NCBI RefSeq assembly: GCF_000200735.1
Contig: NC_014970.1
Span: 62,001-126,000 of the forward strand
Origin: Mycoplasma haemofelis str. Langford 1
GTDB lineage: Bacteria; Bacillota_I; Bacilli_A; Mycoplasmatales; Mycoplasmoidaceae
Length of the DNA stretch: 64,000 nt
Reading direction: 5' to 3'
Part shown: piece by piece, positions 24,325 to 39,550 of the stretch
Layout of the letters: each line of letters begins with the position of its first letter
Numbering within the stretch: position 1 is the stretch's first letter
Made by a program: the position numbers and the translations under genes
Notes under the pieces: model-generated
What the model saw: only the letters and a program-made list of their open reading frames with translations
What the model was told of the DNA's origin: nothing
Databases searched by the model: none

Positions 24325-25068
24325 ATGTATTTCCTCTTTAGGGGTAAGGTATATGAGAAGGCGGAGGTAGCTGCCCTCTTCTCATTCCTTGCAGGGTTAG
24401 TATTCCTTGGAGGGAATTTAATTTGAATTGTAATAAATCCTAGCCTTTCCGAGTTCTTCCAGAATTTTTCAAAGATCACTTTTAATAGTAACTTAGTAGC
24501 CTTAATAGTCTCCGGACTCTATTACTTCAAACCTGATTGCAGGATATTCATAAATAACTTCTTTCTTACATTTGCGGCAGTACTACTTTGATTTGCCGGT
24601 CTAGGGTTCTGATGCCTACTATTCCCTATCTTCTATATCGATTTAGGGAACTATATCGTTCCGTCAAATATTCAGGAGTGATACTACTTCTCCATGTTCT
24701 TCGTCTTTTGGGATCATCTAGTTACTCAGATACTATTCCTAATAATGTTCCTATATTGCTGCCGCAAATCCAATGCTAATTATCTAATACCAGTTCCCAC
24801 CAAGTCAATAGGATGTGCCGTATATTTATGTCTAATAATATGAGTTTTCTGAAATGTGATACTTACTCACTTAGATGTAGCTTTCCCAACTTATGGAATT
24901 CTTACTAACTTTAATCCACATTCTGAGCATATGGAACTTATGAATCTCTTCAGTTTTAAGTCCCTATTGGGATGCCATCTACTATGTATTATTATTGCCT
25001 ATGTCTTATTAGTAACGTTCTCTAGAATATCCTTTCAAATACATATACATAACGTTGGAATGGCTTAG
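24325..25068 (+). CDS. Hypothetical multi-span membrane protein
   Basis: 247 residues with five or more TGA-encoded tryptophans. About six hydrophobic segments are spread over its length, starting with [20 protein letters not shown] and ending with [14 protein letters not shown]. The loops are short and His-containing (around [12 protein letters not shown]). It begins right after the stop of the small one-span protein, and its TAG shares four bases with the stop of the convergent nrdF. The family was not recognised. Confidence 0.65.
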
Positions 25069-26048
25069 AAAAAGAAGTCCTCATCCTTTATCTCCTCAAC
25101 TTTGGTAGTCTTAATATAACCATTTCCTTTAGTGCTGAAGAAGTCATGACTTTTAGTTGTGGTTTTCAGCCCATTAAAGACTATGGGATTAATATCCTTA
25201 TCAGTAGTTGAATATTCATTCTCAAAGCCCAGATTCTGAAGAGCCTTATTAGCGTTATATTCTAGGAATCTATTTACATCCTCTACCAATCCAATCTTAG
25301 AGTAGATAAGCTCAGTATATTTAATCTCATTTGCCATGAGCTCGCGAAGCAGGCAAATGACTTTCTCCTTCATCTCTTTCTGTTTTTCCTCATTAAAAGT
25401 CTTAAATATCTCCATGGACAACACCCCTATGTAGAGGCCATGAATGGCCTCATCACGTATTATTAAATTAATTATCTCCCCACTATTAATCATCATCCCC
25501 TTCCCAGCCAGAAGAAGCATGTAATAGAAGCCGGAATAGAATAGGAAGGACTCTAAGAATACGGAAGCCACCATGGCCATATACAGACTCTCATCATCTT
25601 GTATATTCTCATAGTGATGAGAAATGATCTCCATCTTCTTCTGGAGCTCAGGATTCTGTTCTGATCACTTGAATAATTCTTCAATCTCTTGGCTGGTGGC
25701 CAAAGTGGAGAAGATGGTGGAGTAGCTTTTTGCGTGCATCTGCTCCATCATTCCCATGAACTGCAAAACGGCAGTGGCATGAGGATTATCTATGGACATG
25801 GCTATATTAGTCATACCTAAGCTCCCCTGATGGGTATCGAGTAAAGTTAAGCCAACTAGAACCTTCTTGTATACATCCTTCTCATTCTCTGTTAATTCTG
25901 CAGCTCAGATGAGCTTATCCCCACTAAGAGGGATCTCTTCATCTATTCAAAACTGTCTGACATTCTGATTTCAGAAGACTTTTGAATACTTATCTGAGAC
26001 GTTGTTTCAGTTAACTGCCGAAAAGAACTTGCTTTTTTTCTTGAACAA
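25065..26048 (-). CDS. nrdF: Class Ib ribonucleotide reductase beta subunit
   Basis: Makes the tyrosyl radical needed to reduce ribonucleotides to dNTPs. It is 327 residues from a TTG at 26048 (an in-frame TAG precedes it), with several TGA-encoded tryptophans. All metal-ligand motifs are present: the Asp in [22 protein letters not shown] (Glu and His), [13 protein letters not shown] (Glu) and [11 protein letters not shown] (Glu and His). This is the normal class Ib set, not the metal-free class Ie found in some mollicutes. The acidic C terminus ([10 protein letters not shown]) docks to NrdE. It is divergent from nrdI-nrdE, unlike the co-directional order of many mycoplasmas. Confidence 0.96.
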
Positions 26049-26190
26049 AATAGGTCGCTAAGGGAGGGGATTTAGATGCTTTTTAGAGGAACGAATTCAA
26101 ATCAATATACTTTAAAATCTTTTTATCTTCATGACTTGAAAAAGCCTCTAATCCATTTTAAATTCTTATTCTTTTTTAACCATTATTTCA
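26049..26190. promoter_or_regulatory. Divergent control region between nrdF and nrdI-nrdE
   Basis: A 142-base A/T-rich spacer must carry both promoters for ribonucleotide reductase. I found no convincing NrdR box pair. Two T-rich tracts near 26110 and 26170 may form promoter or untranslated parts. Confidence 0.4.
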
Positions 26191-26550
26191 ATGCTCTTAG
26201 CCTATCTGTCAAGAACTAATAATGTCAAGAAAATAGCTGACAAACTGGAAAAATTGGGGGTTAAAGTTATACGAATTTCTGAGGGACTTTTATTGGATCA
26301 AGAATTCTGCCTATTGACTTATACGGATATGCTTGGACAGGTACCTGAATTAGTTACTCAATTTTTAGAACAGAATAGCCTTAATTTAAGAGCCGTAGCT
26401 GGTAGCGGAAATAGGAACTTCGGGAACAATTTTTGCGGAGCAGCAAAGAAGATTCATAGTCTATATAAAGTTCCTTTGGTGGCGGAGTTTGAGTTGTCGG
26501 GAGATGACTTGAGTATCAAGAGGTTTGGGGATTTTTTAAAGAGTAATTAG
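26191..26550 (+). CDS. nrdI: Flavodoxin-like NrdI
   Basis: Supplies the oxidant that activates the manganese cofactor of NrdF. 119 residues; it opens LLAYLSRTNNVKKIADKL, the phosphate loop of NrdI. Residues about 70-85 (AVAGSGNRNFGNNFC) match the conserved flavin-binding segment of the family. Its last base is the first base of the nrdE GTG, so the two are translationally coupled. Confidence 0.95.
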   Translation: MLLAYLSRTNNVKKIADKLEKLGVKVIRISEGLLLDQEFCLLTYTDMLGQVPELVTQFLEQNSLNLRAVAGSGNRNFGNNFCGAAKKIHSLYKVPLVAEFELSGDDLSIKRFGDFLKSN

Positions 26551-28652
26551 TGTCCGACCATTTAAAGCGCTCCTTAGAGCTTAATAACATGGTGACTTAT
26601 AAGAGTCCCGATGGCTTTTTCGATGTATCTAAGGACTTGGAAGCCATTGCAGAATATGAAAAATATGTGGATGAGAACTTCGCAACAGATCTTGAGGGAA
26701 TAGAGAGGATTAGATGATTAATTGAGAACAACTTTTATGTGGCTGATCTCATTAACTCCTTTACCGATGCCGAAGTAATAGAAATTATTGATCTTGTTAA
26801 GTCTTACAACTTCCGATTCAAGTCATACATGTCCATAAAGAAGTTTTATGATAGCTATGCATTAAGAACTGACGATAAGAAGAGATTCTTAGAAAGGTAT
26901 GATGACCGAATCATAGCTTGTGCTCTCTTTCTAGGGAGGAGGGACTTTAACTTTGCTAAGAAGTTGGCCAAGTCCATGATAGAGCAGAAATATCAGCCTG
27001 CCACCCCAACATTCAGCAATGCCGGAAAGAAGAGATCTGGAGAACTAGTCTCATGCTTCTTGCTGGAAGTAGATGATTCCCTTAACTCCATTAATTACAT
27101 CATCTCTACAGCTATGCAGCTGTCTAAGATAGGTGGCGGAGTAGCTATAAATTTAAGCAAATTGAGAGCTAGAGGTGCTCAGATTAAGCACATAGAGGCT
27201 GCAGCTTCAGGAGTTATTCCTGTCATTAAGATACTTGAGAATGTATTTGATTATGCTGACCAATTGGGACAGAGACCTGGGGCGGGAGCAGCATATTTGA
27301 GCATCTTCCACTGAGACCTAATTGAGTTCCTCGATTGTAAGAAGATAAATGCTGATGAGAAGTCTAGAATTCAAACCCTTTCCCTAGGATTATTAGTCCC
27401 CAATAAGTTCATCGATCTTTGTATAGAGGGAGCTGATTATTATCTCTTTGAGCCATACACGGTATTCAAGAAGTATGGAGTTCATATGTCAGATATGGAT
27501 ATGAGTAAGTGGTATGAGGTCTTAGCTCATGACCCCGACATCTTGAAGAAGTCTATATCTGCCAGAGATGTTCTTAACAATATAGCCAAGACTCAATTTG
27601 AGTCTGGCTACCCTTACATAATCTACATAGATACCGCCAATAAGAAGAATCCTCTTAAGAAGTTAGGGCAAATCAAGATGAGTAATCTGTGTACTGAGAT
27701 TTTTCAAATACAGGAGACTTCCACCATCAAGGACTATGGGGATTTAGATGACATTAGATATGATGTGTCATGTAATTTAGGCTCTCTAAATATAAATTCT
27801 CTCTTTGAAGGGGAGAAGAACTTGGAAGAGACTATTGAGGTTGCCATGAGAGCTTTAAGTATGGTTTCAGATATATCAAGCATAGCTAATGCTCCCGGAG
27901 TTCGAAAAGCTAATTCAGAGCTACATTCAGTTGGTTTGGGAGCTATGAATTTGGCCGGATTCTTAGCTAAGAATAAGCTGCACTACGACTCTCCTGAAGC
28001 TGTGGAATTCGCATCAGTGCTATTTGCGGCTATTAATTTCTTCTCTATAAAAGCTAGTTGCTTAATAGCTCAGGAGAGGAAGAAGACTTTTGAGGGCTTT
28101 GAAAAGTCAGATTACTACTCAGGCGTATATTTTCTGAAGTATCTGGAGAATGATTATCTTCCTAAATCTGATGTGGTCAAAGAGCTCTTCAAGGATATGA
28201 AATTACCTACTAGAGAGGATTGGCAAGAATTAGCTAAGAAAGTTAAGGAATGTGGTCTTTACAATGCTTACCGATTGGCCATAGCTCCCACCCAAACCAT
28301 TAGCTATTTAAATAACTCCACCCCCTCTATCGCTCCAGTTGTGGATGTATTAGAGACTCGTTTGTATGGAAATTCCTTAACTTATTATCCTATGCCTTTC
28401 TTGAATAAAGATACTTGGTATTACTACAAGTCTGCCTATCTCCTAGATCAGAAGGCCATAATTGATATGGTTTCTGCCATTCAGGAGCATGTGGATCAGG
28501 GTATTTCCACAGTTCTCTATGTAACTAATAATACTTCTACTAGGGATTTAGTTCGCTTCTATATATATGCTTGGCATAAGGGACTTAAATCCCTATACTA
28601 CACAAGAACTAAGAATTTAGAAATAGAAGAATGTCTAAGTTGTGCAGCTTAG
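26550..28652 (+). CDS. nrdE: Class Ib ribonucleotide reductase alpha subunit
   Basis: Catalytic subunit, 700 residues from GTG at 26550, with two in-frame TGA tryptophans. QPATPTFSNAGKKRSGELVS contains the start of the active-site region and SCFLL its cysteine. SKIGGGVAINLS, MSNLCTEI, the SCNLGSLN cysteine and IAPTQTISYL follow. The C-terminal pair EECLSCAA is the thioredoxin/NrdH-reducible shuttle. It lacks the extended ATP cone, as class Ib enzymes do. It ends overlapping the convergent asnS stop by four bases. Confidence 0.97.
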
Positions 28653-29970
28653 AAATTCAACTGTCCGTAACTTCTAGGATAGTTAATAATATCCTTGATA
28701 TTCTTCATGCCGGTCAGATACATTATTAATCTCTCATATCCACAGCCAAATCCTGCACTGGAGTAATATCCATATTTCCTAAGCTCTAAGTACCAATTCA
28801 AGTGATCGAGGGGGATTCCAAACTCCTCAGCTTTAATTCTTAACTTCTCAAAATCTGACTCCCTCTCGGAGCCACCCATCAATTCTCCCACCTCAGGAAC
28901 TAATAGATCCACGGCAAGCACAGTCTCATCCTCACAATCCTTCATATAGAAAGCCTTAATAGCTCTAGGGTAGTGAGTTATGAATACTGCTTTCTTAAAT
29001 TTACTAGTTATGTATCTCTCATGTTCAGAAGCTAAATCAATTCCGAATTTAATATCGTTGTTCTCGAATGTAACTCCCTTCTTCTGCTCTTGAAGGAGCA
29101 TATCAATAGCTTCTCTGTAGCTTATTCTTCCAAATGGCTCACTTAATAGATTCTCCAACCTAGGAATTAGATCCTCATTATTAGGAAGCTTATCGGCCAG
29201 AAATTCCAATTCCTCATGACAATTTCTAAGAACTCTATTAACTACGAACTTAAGGAAGTCTTCCATGAGATTTATATTTCCATCCAAGTTGGAGAAAGAG
29301 CACTCAGGCTCTATCATTCAGAACTCAGAGAGATGTTGGGAAGTATTAGATTTCTCAGCTCTAAATGTAGGTCCAAAGGTATAAACGTCCTTTAATCCCA
29401 ATGCCATGGCCTCCGCATGGAATTGACCACTCACACTAAGTAAAGTTGTTTTCTTAAAGCTGTTCTCTGAATTCTTTATTTCAAATACCTCAGAACCACC
29501 TTCGCAGTTATTTGAAGTTAAGATGGGAGCCTGTATTCATGTGAAACCATGACTATAGAAGAATTCATGTATGGAATAGTTAACCTCATTCTTTATTGCA
29601 TTAACTATCCTAAATAATCTGGTTCTAGCTCTTTGGTGAGATACCTCTCGCAGGAACTCAAATCCATGCTCTTTCTTCTGGATTGGAAATTTTTGATCTG
29701 CTGAGGAAAGAATCTCCACCCCATCAGCAACGAATTCCAAATCTTGCCCGCCCTTCGGAGACTTTTGCAGAAATCCGGAGGCCGAAATGGCGGAGCCTAC
29801 CGTTAATAAAGAGGTATCTATCCCCGTCTTACAGACTATTTGTAAATCCTTACAAGTAGAACCATCATTTAGACTTATGAAAACTAAGTCTTTTCCATGA
29901 ACTTGAAAACTCTTAACTCAGCCCTCTATTCTTGTCTTTTGATTTAATTCTGAGTTCTTTAAAAAATGAC

Positions 29971-29980
<10 letters not shown>
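28649..29980 (-). CDS. asnS: Asparaginyl-tRNA synthetase
   Basis: Charges tRNA-Asn; 443 residues from ATG 29980. The N-terminal OB domain (RIEGWVKSFQVHGKDLVFIS) is followed by class II motifs: TFGPTFRAEKSNTSQHLSEF (motif 2) and SSAGFGCGYERLIMYL (motif 3). WMIEPECSF is typical of AsnRS rather than AspRS. Four or so TGA codons encode Trp. The start overlaps the end of ligA by 10 bases, which suggests one transcript from ligA through asnS. Confidence 0.95.
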
Positions 29981-33054
<3,074 letters not shown>

Positions 33055-33065
<11 letters not shown>

Positions 33066-35580
33066 TATCTCAGCTTCGGAGTTAAGGAAGAAGTGAATTG
33101 ATTTCTTCGTAAGCAAAGGACATTTGGATGTTTCCAATAGATCTTTAATCCCCCCATCCACAGACAAGTCTCTCCTCTTTATTAATTCGGGAGTAGCAGC
33201 CATAAAGTCTTACTTCTCTGGAGATACTCCCCCACCTTCAAGAAGGTTAGTTAGCTGTCAAAAGGTAATAAGGACTGGAGATATTGAATCCATTGGAGAA
33301 AGCGTGAGGCATCATACTTATTTCGAGATGCTTGGGAACTTCTCTTTGGGAGATTATTTCAAAACAGAGGCCATTGAGTGGGCATGGGAATTTCTTATTA
33401 AGCATTTAGGAATGGATCCCGATCGCCTCTATGTAACTATCTATAAGGAAGATAGGGAGGCCATGGCCGAGTGGAAGAAGTGAATTCCAGAGGATCGAAT
33501 AATTCTAGGGGATAAAGATACTAATTTTTGGGATATGGGCGTGGGACCGTGTGGCCCATGTACCGAAATATATTTCGATAGAGGGTCTAGTTATGATCCC
33601 GATGATATTGGACTGGATCTTCTTAGGAACAATGTTGAGAATAATAGGTATTTGGAGATCTGGAATATTGTCTTTAGTGAGTTTCTAAATATAGATGGTC
33701 AGATAGTTCCCGCGCCTCAGAAGAATATTGATACTGGCGCAGGATTAGAAAGGATTCTCAGTGTTCTAGAAGGAAAAGATAGTAACTTTGAAAGCTCTCT
33801 ATTCTCACCCATAGTAAATTTCATAGATTCCCATTTCTCCAAGAAAGATAAAAAAGTCTTCTGATCTGCAGCCGATTACTTCCGAGCCTCTTGCATCCTA
33901 TTGGATTCTGGAATTAACTTCGGAGGAAAAGGGAGGGAGTATGTGCTTCGGAAGATTTTCAGAAAGACCATATGACTTTTCAAATCCCTAGAAGATAAGG
34001 AACTGGATTTCACTTTCTTCTCTGGAGTGGTGAATGTCGTGGGAGAGAGTCTTGATGGCTTCTATCCTAATATTCTTCAGAATAAGGAGAGCCTATCTCG
34101 CATTCTTCATGAGGAATATCTATTGTCTGTGAAGGCATATGAGAAGTCGCATGCCCTCTTAATGCAATTAATCAAGAAGTATGATGCTGAGATTCCCGCA
34201 AAGGAGATCTTTGATTTAGTTACTAGTCATGGCCTAGAGTTATGACTCATTCAGATATCTTTAGCCGGATTAAATAGGACTTTTGATGAGAAGCAATATG
34301 AGGCTCTCATGGAGGAGCACAAGAATATCTCCTTCAATAGAAATATATCTTCAGCCTTTATAAAGAAGCATCCTAAGCTCTTAGCTTTGGAGCTAAAGTC
34401 CTCTATAGACTACTCTTCCCCAGAAAAGAAAGCCAAGGTAATAGCTATCTTTAATGAGGACTTTGAGTTGCTTCAGAAATTAGAGGGAATTGGATACCTT
34501 CTATTGGATGAAACAGTTGTCTTCCCCATGTCCGGAGGGCAAGATTCGGATGAGGGATATATAAATGGAAAGTCAATTAAAGAATCTCTAAAGGCTCCAA
34601 ATGGACAAGTTCTTCATAAAGTAGAAGGCTCTTTCTCTCTCGGGGAGGAAGTCATGGTGTCTCATGACAAGAATAAGAGGGGTGGACTTGAAAAGCACCA
34701 TACAGCTGAACATCTCCTATTCGAATTACTAAAGAGAGAGATAGATAAGTCTGCTGAGAGAGTTTCTGGTCAGAAGTATTCGGATTATTTCAATTTGGAA
34801 GTTAACTTCTCATCCAATATTGAGAAGAAGAACTTTAATTTAGTTCATCTTAATAAGGAGCTATGCTCCCTTATAGAGGAAGATCTTCCAGTTAAGTATG
34901 AGCTATTAACTCTAGAGAAAGCTAAGTCTCTGAATATCCCTATTCACTTTGAAGAGGTATATAGGAAGAGTGAAGATAGCTTGCGACTGGTAGATATTGG
35001 AGGCTACAGCAGGGAGTTATGTATAGGTACTCATGTGCAATCCACTAAGGAGATAGAGGATGCTTTAATCGTAGGATTTAAGAAGAAGCAAAGTAGTATC
35101 TATAAGTTCAAAGTCATAGTTGGCTCCAAGAGAGTATCAGACTTCCTCTCTGATAAGTCTTCCAGAGAGGCTTTTCTCTCTCTGAATGAGGAGGATGAGA
35201 TTCTTAAGAATAAGGAAATTAAGAAGCAGAAGATATCTGCCGGGAAATTGGAGCTCAGACAGAGGATAAAAGCAGTTCTTAATTCAAGTCCCTTAGTAAT
35301 TCTGAGAGAGGTTGATCTTAATCCTCAGATTATTATGGCTGTATTTAAGGAGATTAGAAATGAATTGAAAGGATGTACTCTATTCCTTTTCAATGAGTTT
35401 CAAGGGGAGCTTAAGTACTATGTTATTAGTGACTCTATAAATGTGCTGAAGCTTCTAGAGATCTTGAAGAGTAAGTATTCTTGGAAAGGAGGGGGTAATG
35501 CCGGATTCGGAACTGGAGTTGCTTTCGATGTAAAGGAAGGCTTTGAGGAGGAATTACTTCTTATTCACGGAGGACTCTAG
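33055..35580 (+). CDS. alaS: Alanyl-tRNA synthetase
   Basis: 841 residues from ATG 33055, which overlaps the end of mnmA. The catalytic domain opens ELRKKWIDFFVSKGHLDVSN and carries HHTYFEMLGNFSLGDYFK and MGVGPCGPCTEIYFD. The editing domain keeps the zinc-type motifs HHTAEHLLFELL and ELCIGTHV. The C-terminal domain ends with WKGGGNAGFGTG. Five in-frame TGA codons encode Trp. Length is slightly below the usual 870. The last 27 bases overlap a convergent hypothetical gene. Confidence 0.97.
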
Positions 35581-36258
35581 TTTCATATATTGTCTGAAGG
35601 ATGGCAAGTCAAAGCTTCCTTCCCTGATTCTTGTTTTCAAAAGAGCCAATTTCTCTCCCACAATTGTCTCATCCACAATCCCTCTAATTATCTTTATGAA
35701 GTGGGTTAAGTGCTCCAGTTCCTTAACGGAGAAGTCCACGAACATATTTATATAGCTCCCTATATCATTCACTATCACATGCTTCTTAGTTAGCTTTGTA
35801 ACGTTCTTTACTTCCCTATGTATATATTGACAACCCATTAACCTTCTCTTCTTGAAGTCCTTAGAAATATAGGCCACCTCATCTTGAGATGATCTTGTAA
35901 GAAGGGATAACTGCCTATTGGTCTCCAATATGTGCATGTATAGATTCAATTTCTCATCCATTAAATTAAGAATAGAAAGATTTCTGAATTGCTGTCTTTC
36001 CAAAGTTCTTTTGACATTCTTTATTGAACTTTGAAGCTCCCTATTTCCCCTGAATTGGGGAGCTATCCCTTTAATATCTTGTCACTCCGCTTCAGTTAAG
36101 GGGATGGTGAAGGGATCTTTAAATTCCTCTTTTCATAAATTCGCGTAAGCCTCCAGTTTCTTGGGAAATTCTATTTTCCCCATAAAAACCATCTTATTTA
36201 AGGTATCCTTTAGAATTTCTGCTAGGTACTTAAGGTGAACTTTGATATCGTTATGCAT
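35554..36258 (-). CDS. Hypothetical soluble helical protein
   Basis: 234 residues from ATG 36258, with two TGA-encoded tryptophans; not recognised. It is mainly helical and basic, without membrane spans or cysteine motifs. It overlaps the end of alaS by 27 bases and is divergent, with 43 bases between, from the first gene of the purine-salvage array. No functional statement can be supported. Confidence 0.55.
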
Positions 36259-36301
36259 GAGTTAGAGATCTTGGCTGATACAGATAAACAGATAACTTAA
36301 T

Positions 36302-37729
36302 ATGTCGTGTTCTTGTGAAAAGCCTTCTGTTTCAAATGTACACCTAGATTTAGGGTATTGGTTCCAAGTATACTCTGCATATTTTAGGTATTTTTTAATT
36401 AAAGGCCGTATAGGGGAGGATACTTTCGAATCTTTTATCAAGAAATTTGAATCTTTAGGTCTCAAATTTGGGTGTGAAGCTAGTCTGGATTTTAAATCTT
36501 TAAATAGAGAATTAGATTCCGAATTATCTCCGGAAGAGAGAGATCTTCTTTCTCAAATAAATGAGGTTGAGGCTACCGAAGCAGCAGAGAAGTTAGCTAT
36601 TAAAGATATATGTGATTACCAAGTTCGTGACTTTTACGATCACCTGAATAACTTCAAGAAGCTAGCTTTTGACTTTCGATATCTATCAGAGAATTCAGAT
36701 TCGTCTAATCCCTTAGGAATTCAATTCTCCATCTATTTCAAAGACCTGCAATTGCTTGTAGATAAATTTCAATCCAATAGAAGATTCGTAGAGAGCTTTA
36801 ACTTTGAAACTGATATCAATGGATCTGACTCTTTTGAAATCCTTAACTTCCTAACTAGAGAACTGGATCTTTTCCCAGTTCAATTCCAAAGCTATTCTTC
36901 CTGCAATTGATTCTTCCTCGCTATTAGAGAACTAGCTAGATTTGCAAGAGAAGTGGCTGGCTTTGTTCAACTGCACGGATTTTCTCTTTCCTTGGGTGAT
37001 ATGGACGAATACTTGTTATCGAATGTTATTGAGGCGTGTGATAGAGTGGAGAAGAATTCAGAGAATGTTTCTTGCTCTTTGGAGTCCTTCAAGATCATGA
37101 TGATTGATATCAGTAATCTATTCTCTAACTTAAATAAGGTGTGTTTAAATATAAAGCCCGATGAAGAGTTTTGAAAACCGTGTGAATCCAATGAGCATTT
37201 AGACTTCTTATATCTGAAGATATTTAGCCCCCATCTGTTGGAAGAAAATTTGAATTACATATTCCTGAATGAGCCCGAGATCAGGAATATAGTAAATAAG
37301 CTCTCTTCCAAAATAAACGAAGGGTGTGCGCACCATGGGGATCCAGTGTGTTTAATTTTTGAGCAAAGGGAATCCATTCCGTTCATAGGACAACTCCTTC
37401 CCTATTTGGATTTTCCATGCACATTGGTTCCCCTTGAGGATCTAAGTAAAGAATCCGTAGAGAGGTGCGAGGGGGTTTTAGATGGCAGAAAAGCTATATT
37501 CCTAGGAACTCTCTTGAGAGAAGCTAGCTATATAGACAAGATTAAAGAGAGCATAATGAAGGAGGATCTGAAGATTGGATTCCTATTCGTTTTTGATTCT
37601 CTAGCTTCCACCCCTATAGATATAGATTTCTTAGGAGAATGTATTCCTGATGAGGATTGGGTAGGATTTGGTTTGGGATCCAAACATAAGTGTTGTAATT
37701 TAAATGCCATTGGAGTTTTAAGGGAATAA
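36302..37729 (+). CDS. PurB-HPRT-like fusion paralogue 1 (both sites degenerate)
   Basis: 475 residues with two TGA-encoded tryptophans. It aligns by eye with the two genes that follow. The N-terminal helical part is adenylosuccinate lyase-like (compare ELDLFPVQFQSYSSCNWF with ELNLFSATSSNQV in copy 2), but the SSSMPHKKNP catalytic loop is missing. The C-terminal part (residues about 340-475) is phosphoribosyltransferase-like, ending VGFGLGSKHKCCNLNAIGVL. There the PRPP-loop acids are lost (KAIFLGTLLREASYI). It therefore looks like a double pseudoenzyme, perhaps a structural or regulatory partner of the next two proteins. The frame is fully open, so it is probably expressed rather than decaying. 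Confidence 0.6.
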
Positions 37730-37733
37730 CGCA

Positions 37734-39536
37734 TTGATTAGGAGGTATCGAATTAAGAAGCTTGAAGATATCTTCTCTGACGATAATAAATTTGGGAAGT
37801 GGCTCGATATAGAGTCTCTCCTATTGAAGTATTTATGGAAGAAGGGCAAGTTCTCCCAAGAGGTAAGAGACTCCCTTATTTCTAGCTTTTATATCTCTAA
37901 GAATCGAATATCTGAAGAAGAAAGGAGAACTAAGCATGACGTCTCCGCTTTCATAAATACTCTATGCGAGTGTAGTCCTCTTCCGGAAAGGAAGTGAATT
38001 CACTACGGATTAACTTCCTCAGATGTGGTGGATACTGCCAACTCCCTTATGCTCAGGGAGGCCAATGAATGCTTGTTGGATCATATATATTCCTTCAGAG
38101 ATGCCCTACAGACTCTAGCTTTTAAATACAAGAGCACTCTTCAATACGATAGGAAGGAAAAGTACATCACTAGCTTTGGATACAAGTTCGCTCTATTCTT
38201 TAATTCTCTGAATGAACTCCTATCGGACTTCAAGAATATTAGATCCCAAATAGAATGCGCATCCTTCAGCGGTTCCGTGGGAACTTATGCACACATAGAT
38301 ATGGATTTCCAAGAATTCGCAGCCCGAGAATTAAACCTATTTAGCGCTACTTCTTCCAACCAAGTAATATCTAGAACTAGATACTATTCCTACTTCTCTC
38401 TATTATCTTCCATAGGCTTGCTAATAGAAGAGTTAGCTATGGAGCTTAGACATCTGTCTAGGACGGAAATAGCGGAGATTTCTGAGGGCTTCGAAGAGCT
38501 ACAAATTGGTTCTTCTTCTATGCCCCACAAGAAGAACCCCATTACTCTTGAGAATATCTGTGGATTAGTAAGACTCTTGAAGGGATATTCGTATTCCTCC
38601 TCTCTGAATAGTGCCATCTGATTAGAGAGAGATATCTCTCACTCTTCAGTAGACAGAGTTCTATTCCTAGATGCTACAACTGTGCTCTGCCAGATTGCTA
38701 TGAGGATGACTAAAGTGCTGGAGAATATGTCAGTTAATGAGGTTCAGATTAATTCCAATATCAGAAAGAACAAGGATGATCTCTATAAGAGAATTGCCTT
38801 CAAGACTTTATGCGAGAAGAGTGAATATCACCCAGATCAGGTAAAGCATTGGATTGAGGAGCTTTCTGAGCTATCTCAGAAGTATCACTCCTCTTTCGAG
38901 AATATGTTTCGAAAGTCTAATATGCCTAATCTCCTTAAGGAAGAGGAGGTTGAGAATATCTTTGATCTAAGTTATCGCATCTCCCACTTGGATGAGATGT
39001 ATTCAAAGATATTTAGAACTCATATGGGTAAGGAAAGGCTGTCTGAGGTCTTATATGAAAAGGAAGATATCGAATTCGCCATATCCAAGATTGCTAACTT
39101 TTTGAATGTGGAATATAGGGAAGATGAGGAAGTGGAGTTATTTGGGTGCGGAGAGGAATCCATCATGTTCCTTTCCAAGTTAACCCCACACCTTCACTTT
39201 AAATTCAATCTGCAATGAATAACGGAGAATAGCGAGAAGGGGGATTTGAAGGAGGTCTTTAAAGATACGGGAGATAAGAAATGTCTATTCTTAACTGCTT
39301 TAATTGAAACGGGTTCTAATATCAGGGGTCCTTATCAATTCCTAAAGAGATATCGCCCTAGGGATGTAAAGATCTGTACTCTATTTTTTAAGCACTCCCC
39401 AAAGGCTAGAGAAGTTCCTATAGACTTCTTTGGATTATTCTTGCCAAGTAAAGAGTTTGTAGGGTTTGGAGTGGGGTGGGAGCACGGTTTGGGAAATTTG
39501 AGTTGTGTTGGAATTCCTAAAATTATTAAAATATAA
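37734..39536 (+). CDS. purB: Adenylosuccinate lyase fused to a degenerate HPRT-like domain (paralogue 2)
   Basis: 600 residues from TTG 37734, giving the PurB-like opening IRRYRIKKLEDIFSD. The lyase domain keeps the canonical features: the TSSDVVDTAN active-site segment, the signature SSSMPHKKNP (38511-38540) and ERDISHSSVDR. PurB converts adenylosuccinate to AMP and fumarate. A C-terminal extension of about 150 residues, absent from ordinary PurB (about 430), resembles HPRT (DVKICTLFFKHSPKAREVP, EFVGFGVGWEHGLGNLSCVG). In it the PRPP loop reads CLFLTALIETGSNI, without the acidic pair. The lyase should be active; the extension is probably not. Three or four TGA codons encode Trp. Confidence 0.88.
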
Positions 39537-39550
39537 GATTTAACTCAAGG

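Noticed and set aside
25065..26048. Possible metal-free class Ie NrdF as in some mollicutes
   Set aside because: All carboxylate and histidine ligands (Asp, EQMH, LESF, DEAIH) are present, so it is ordinary class Ib.
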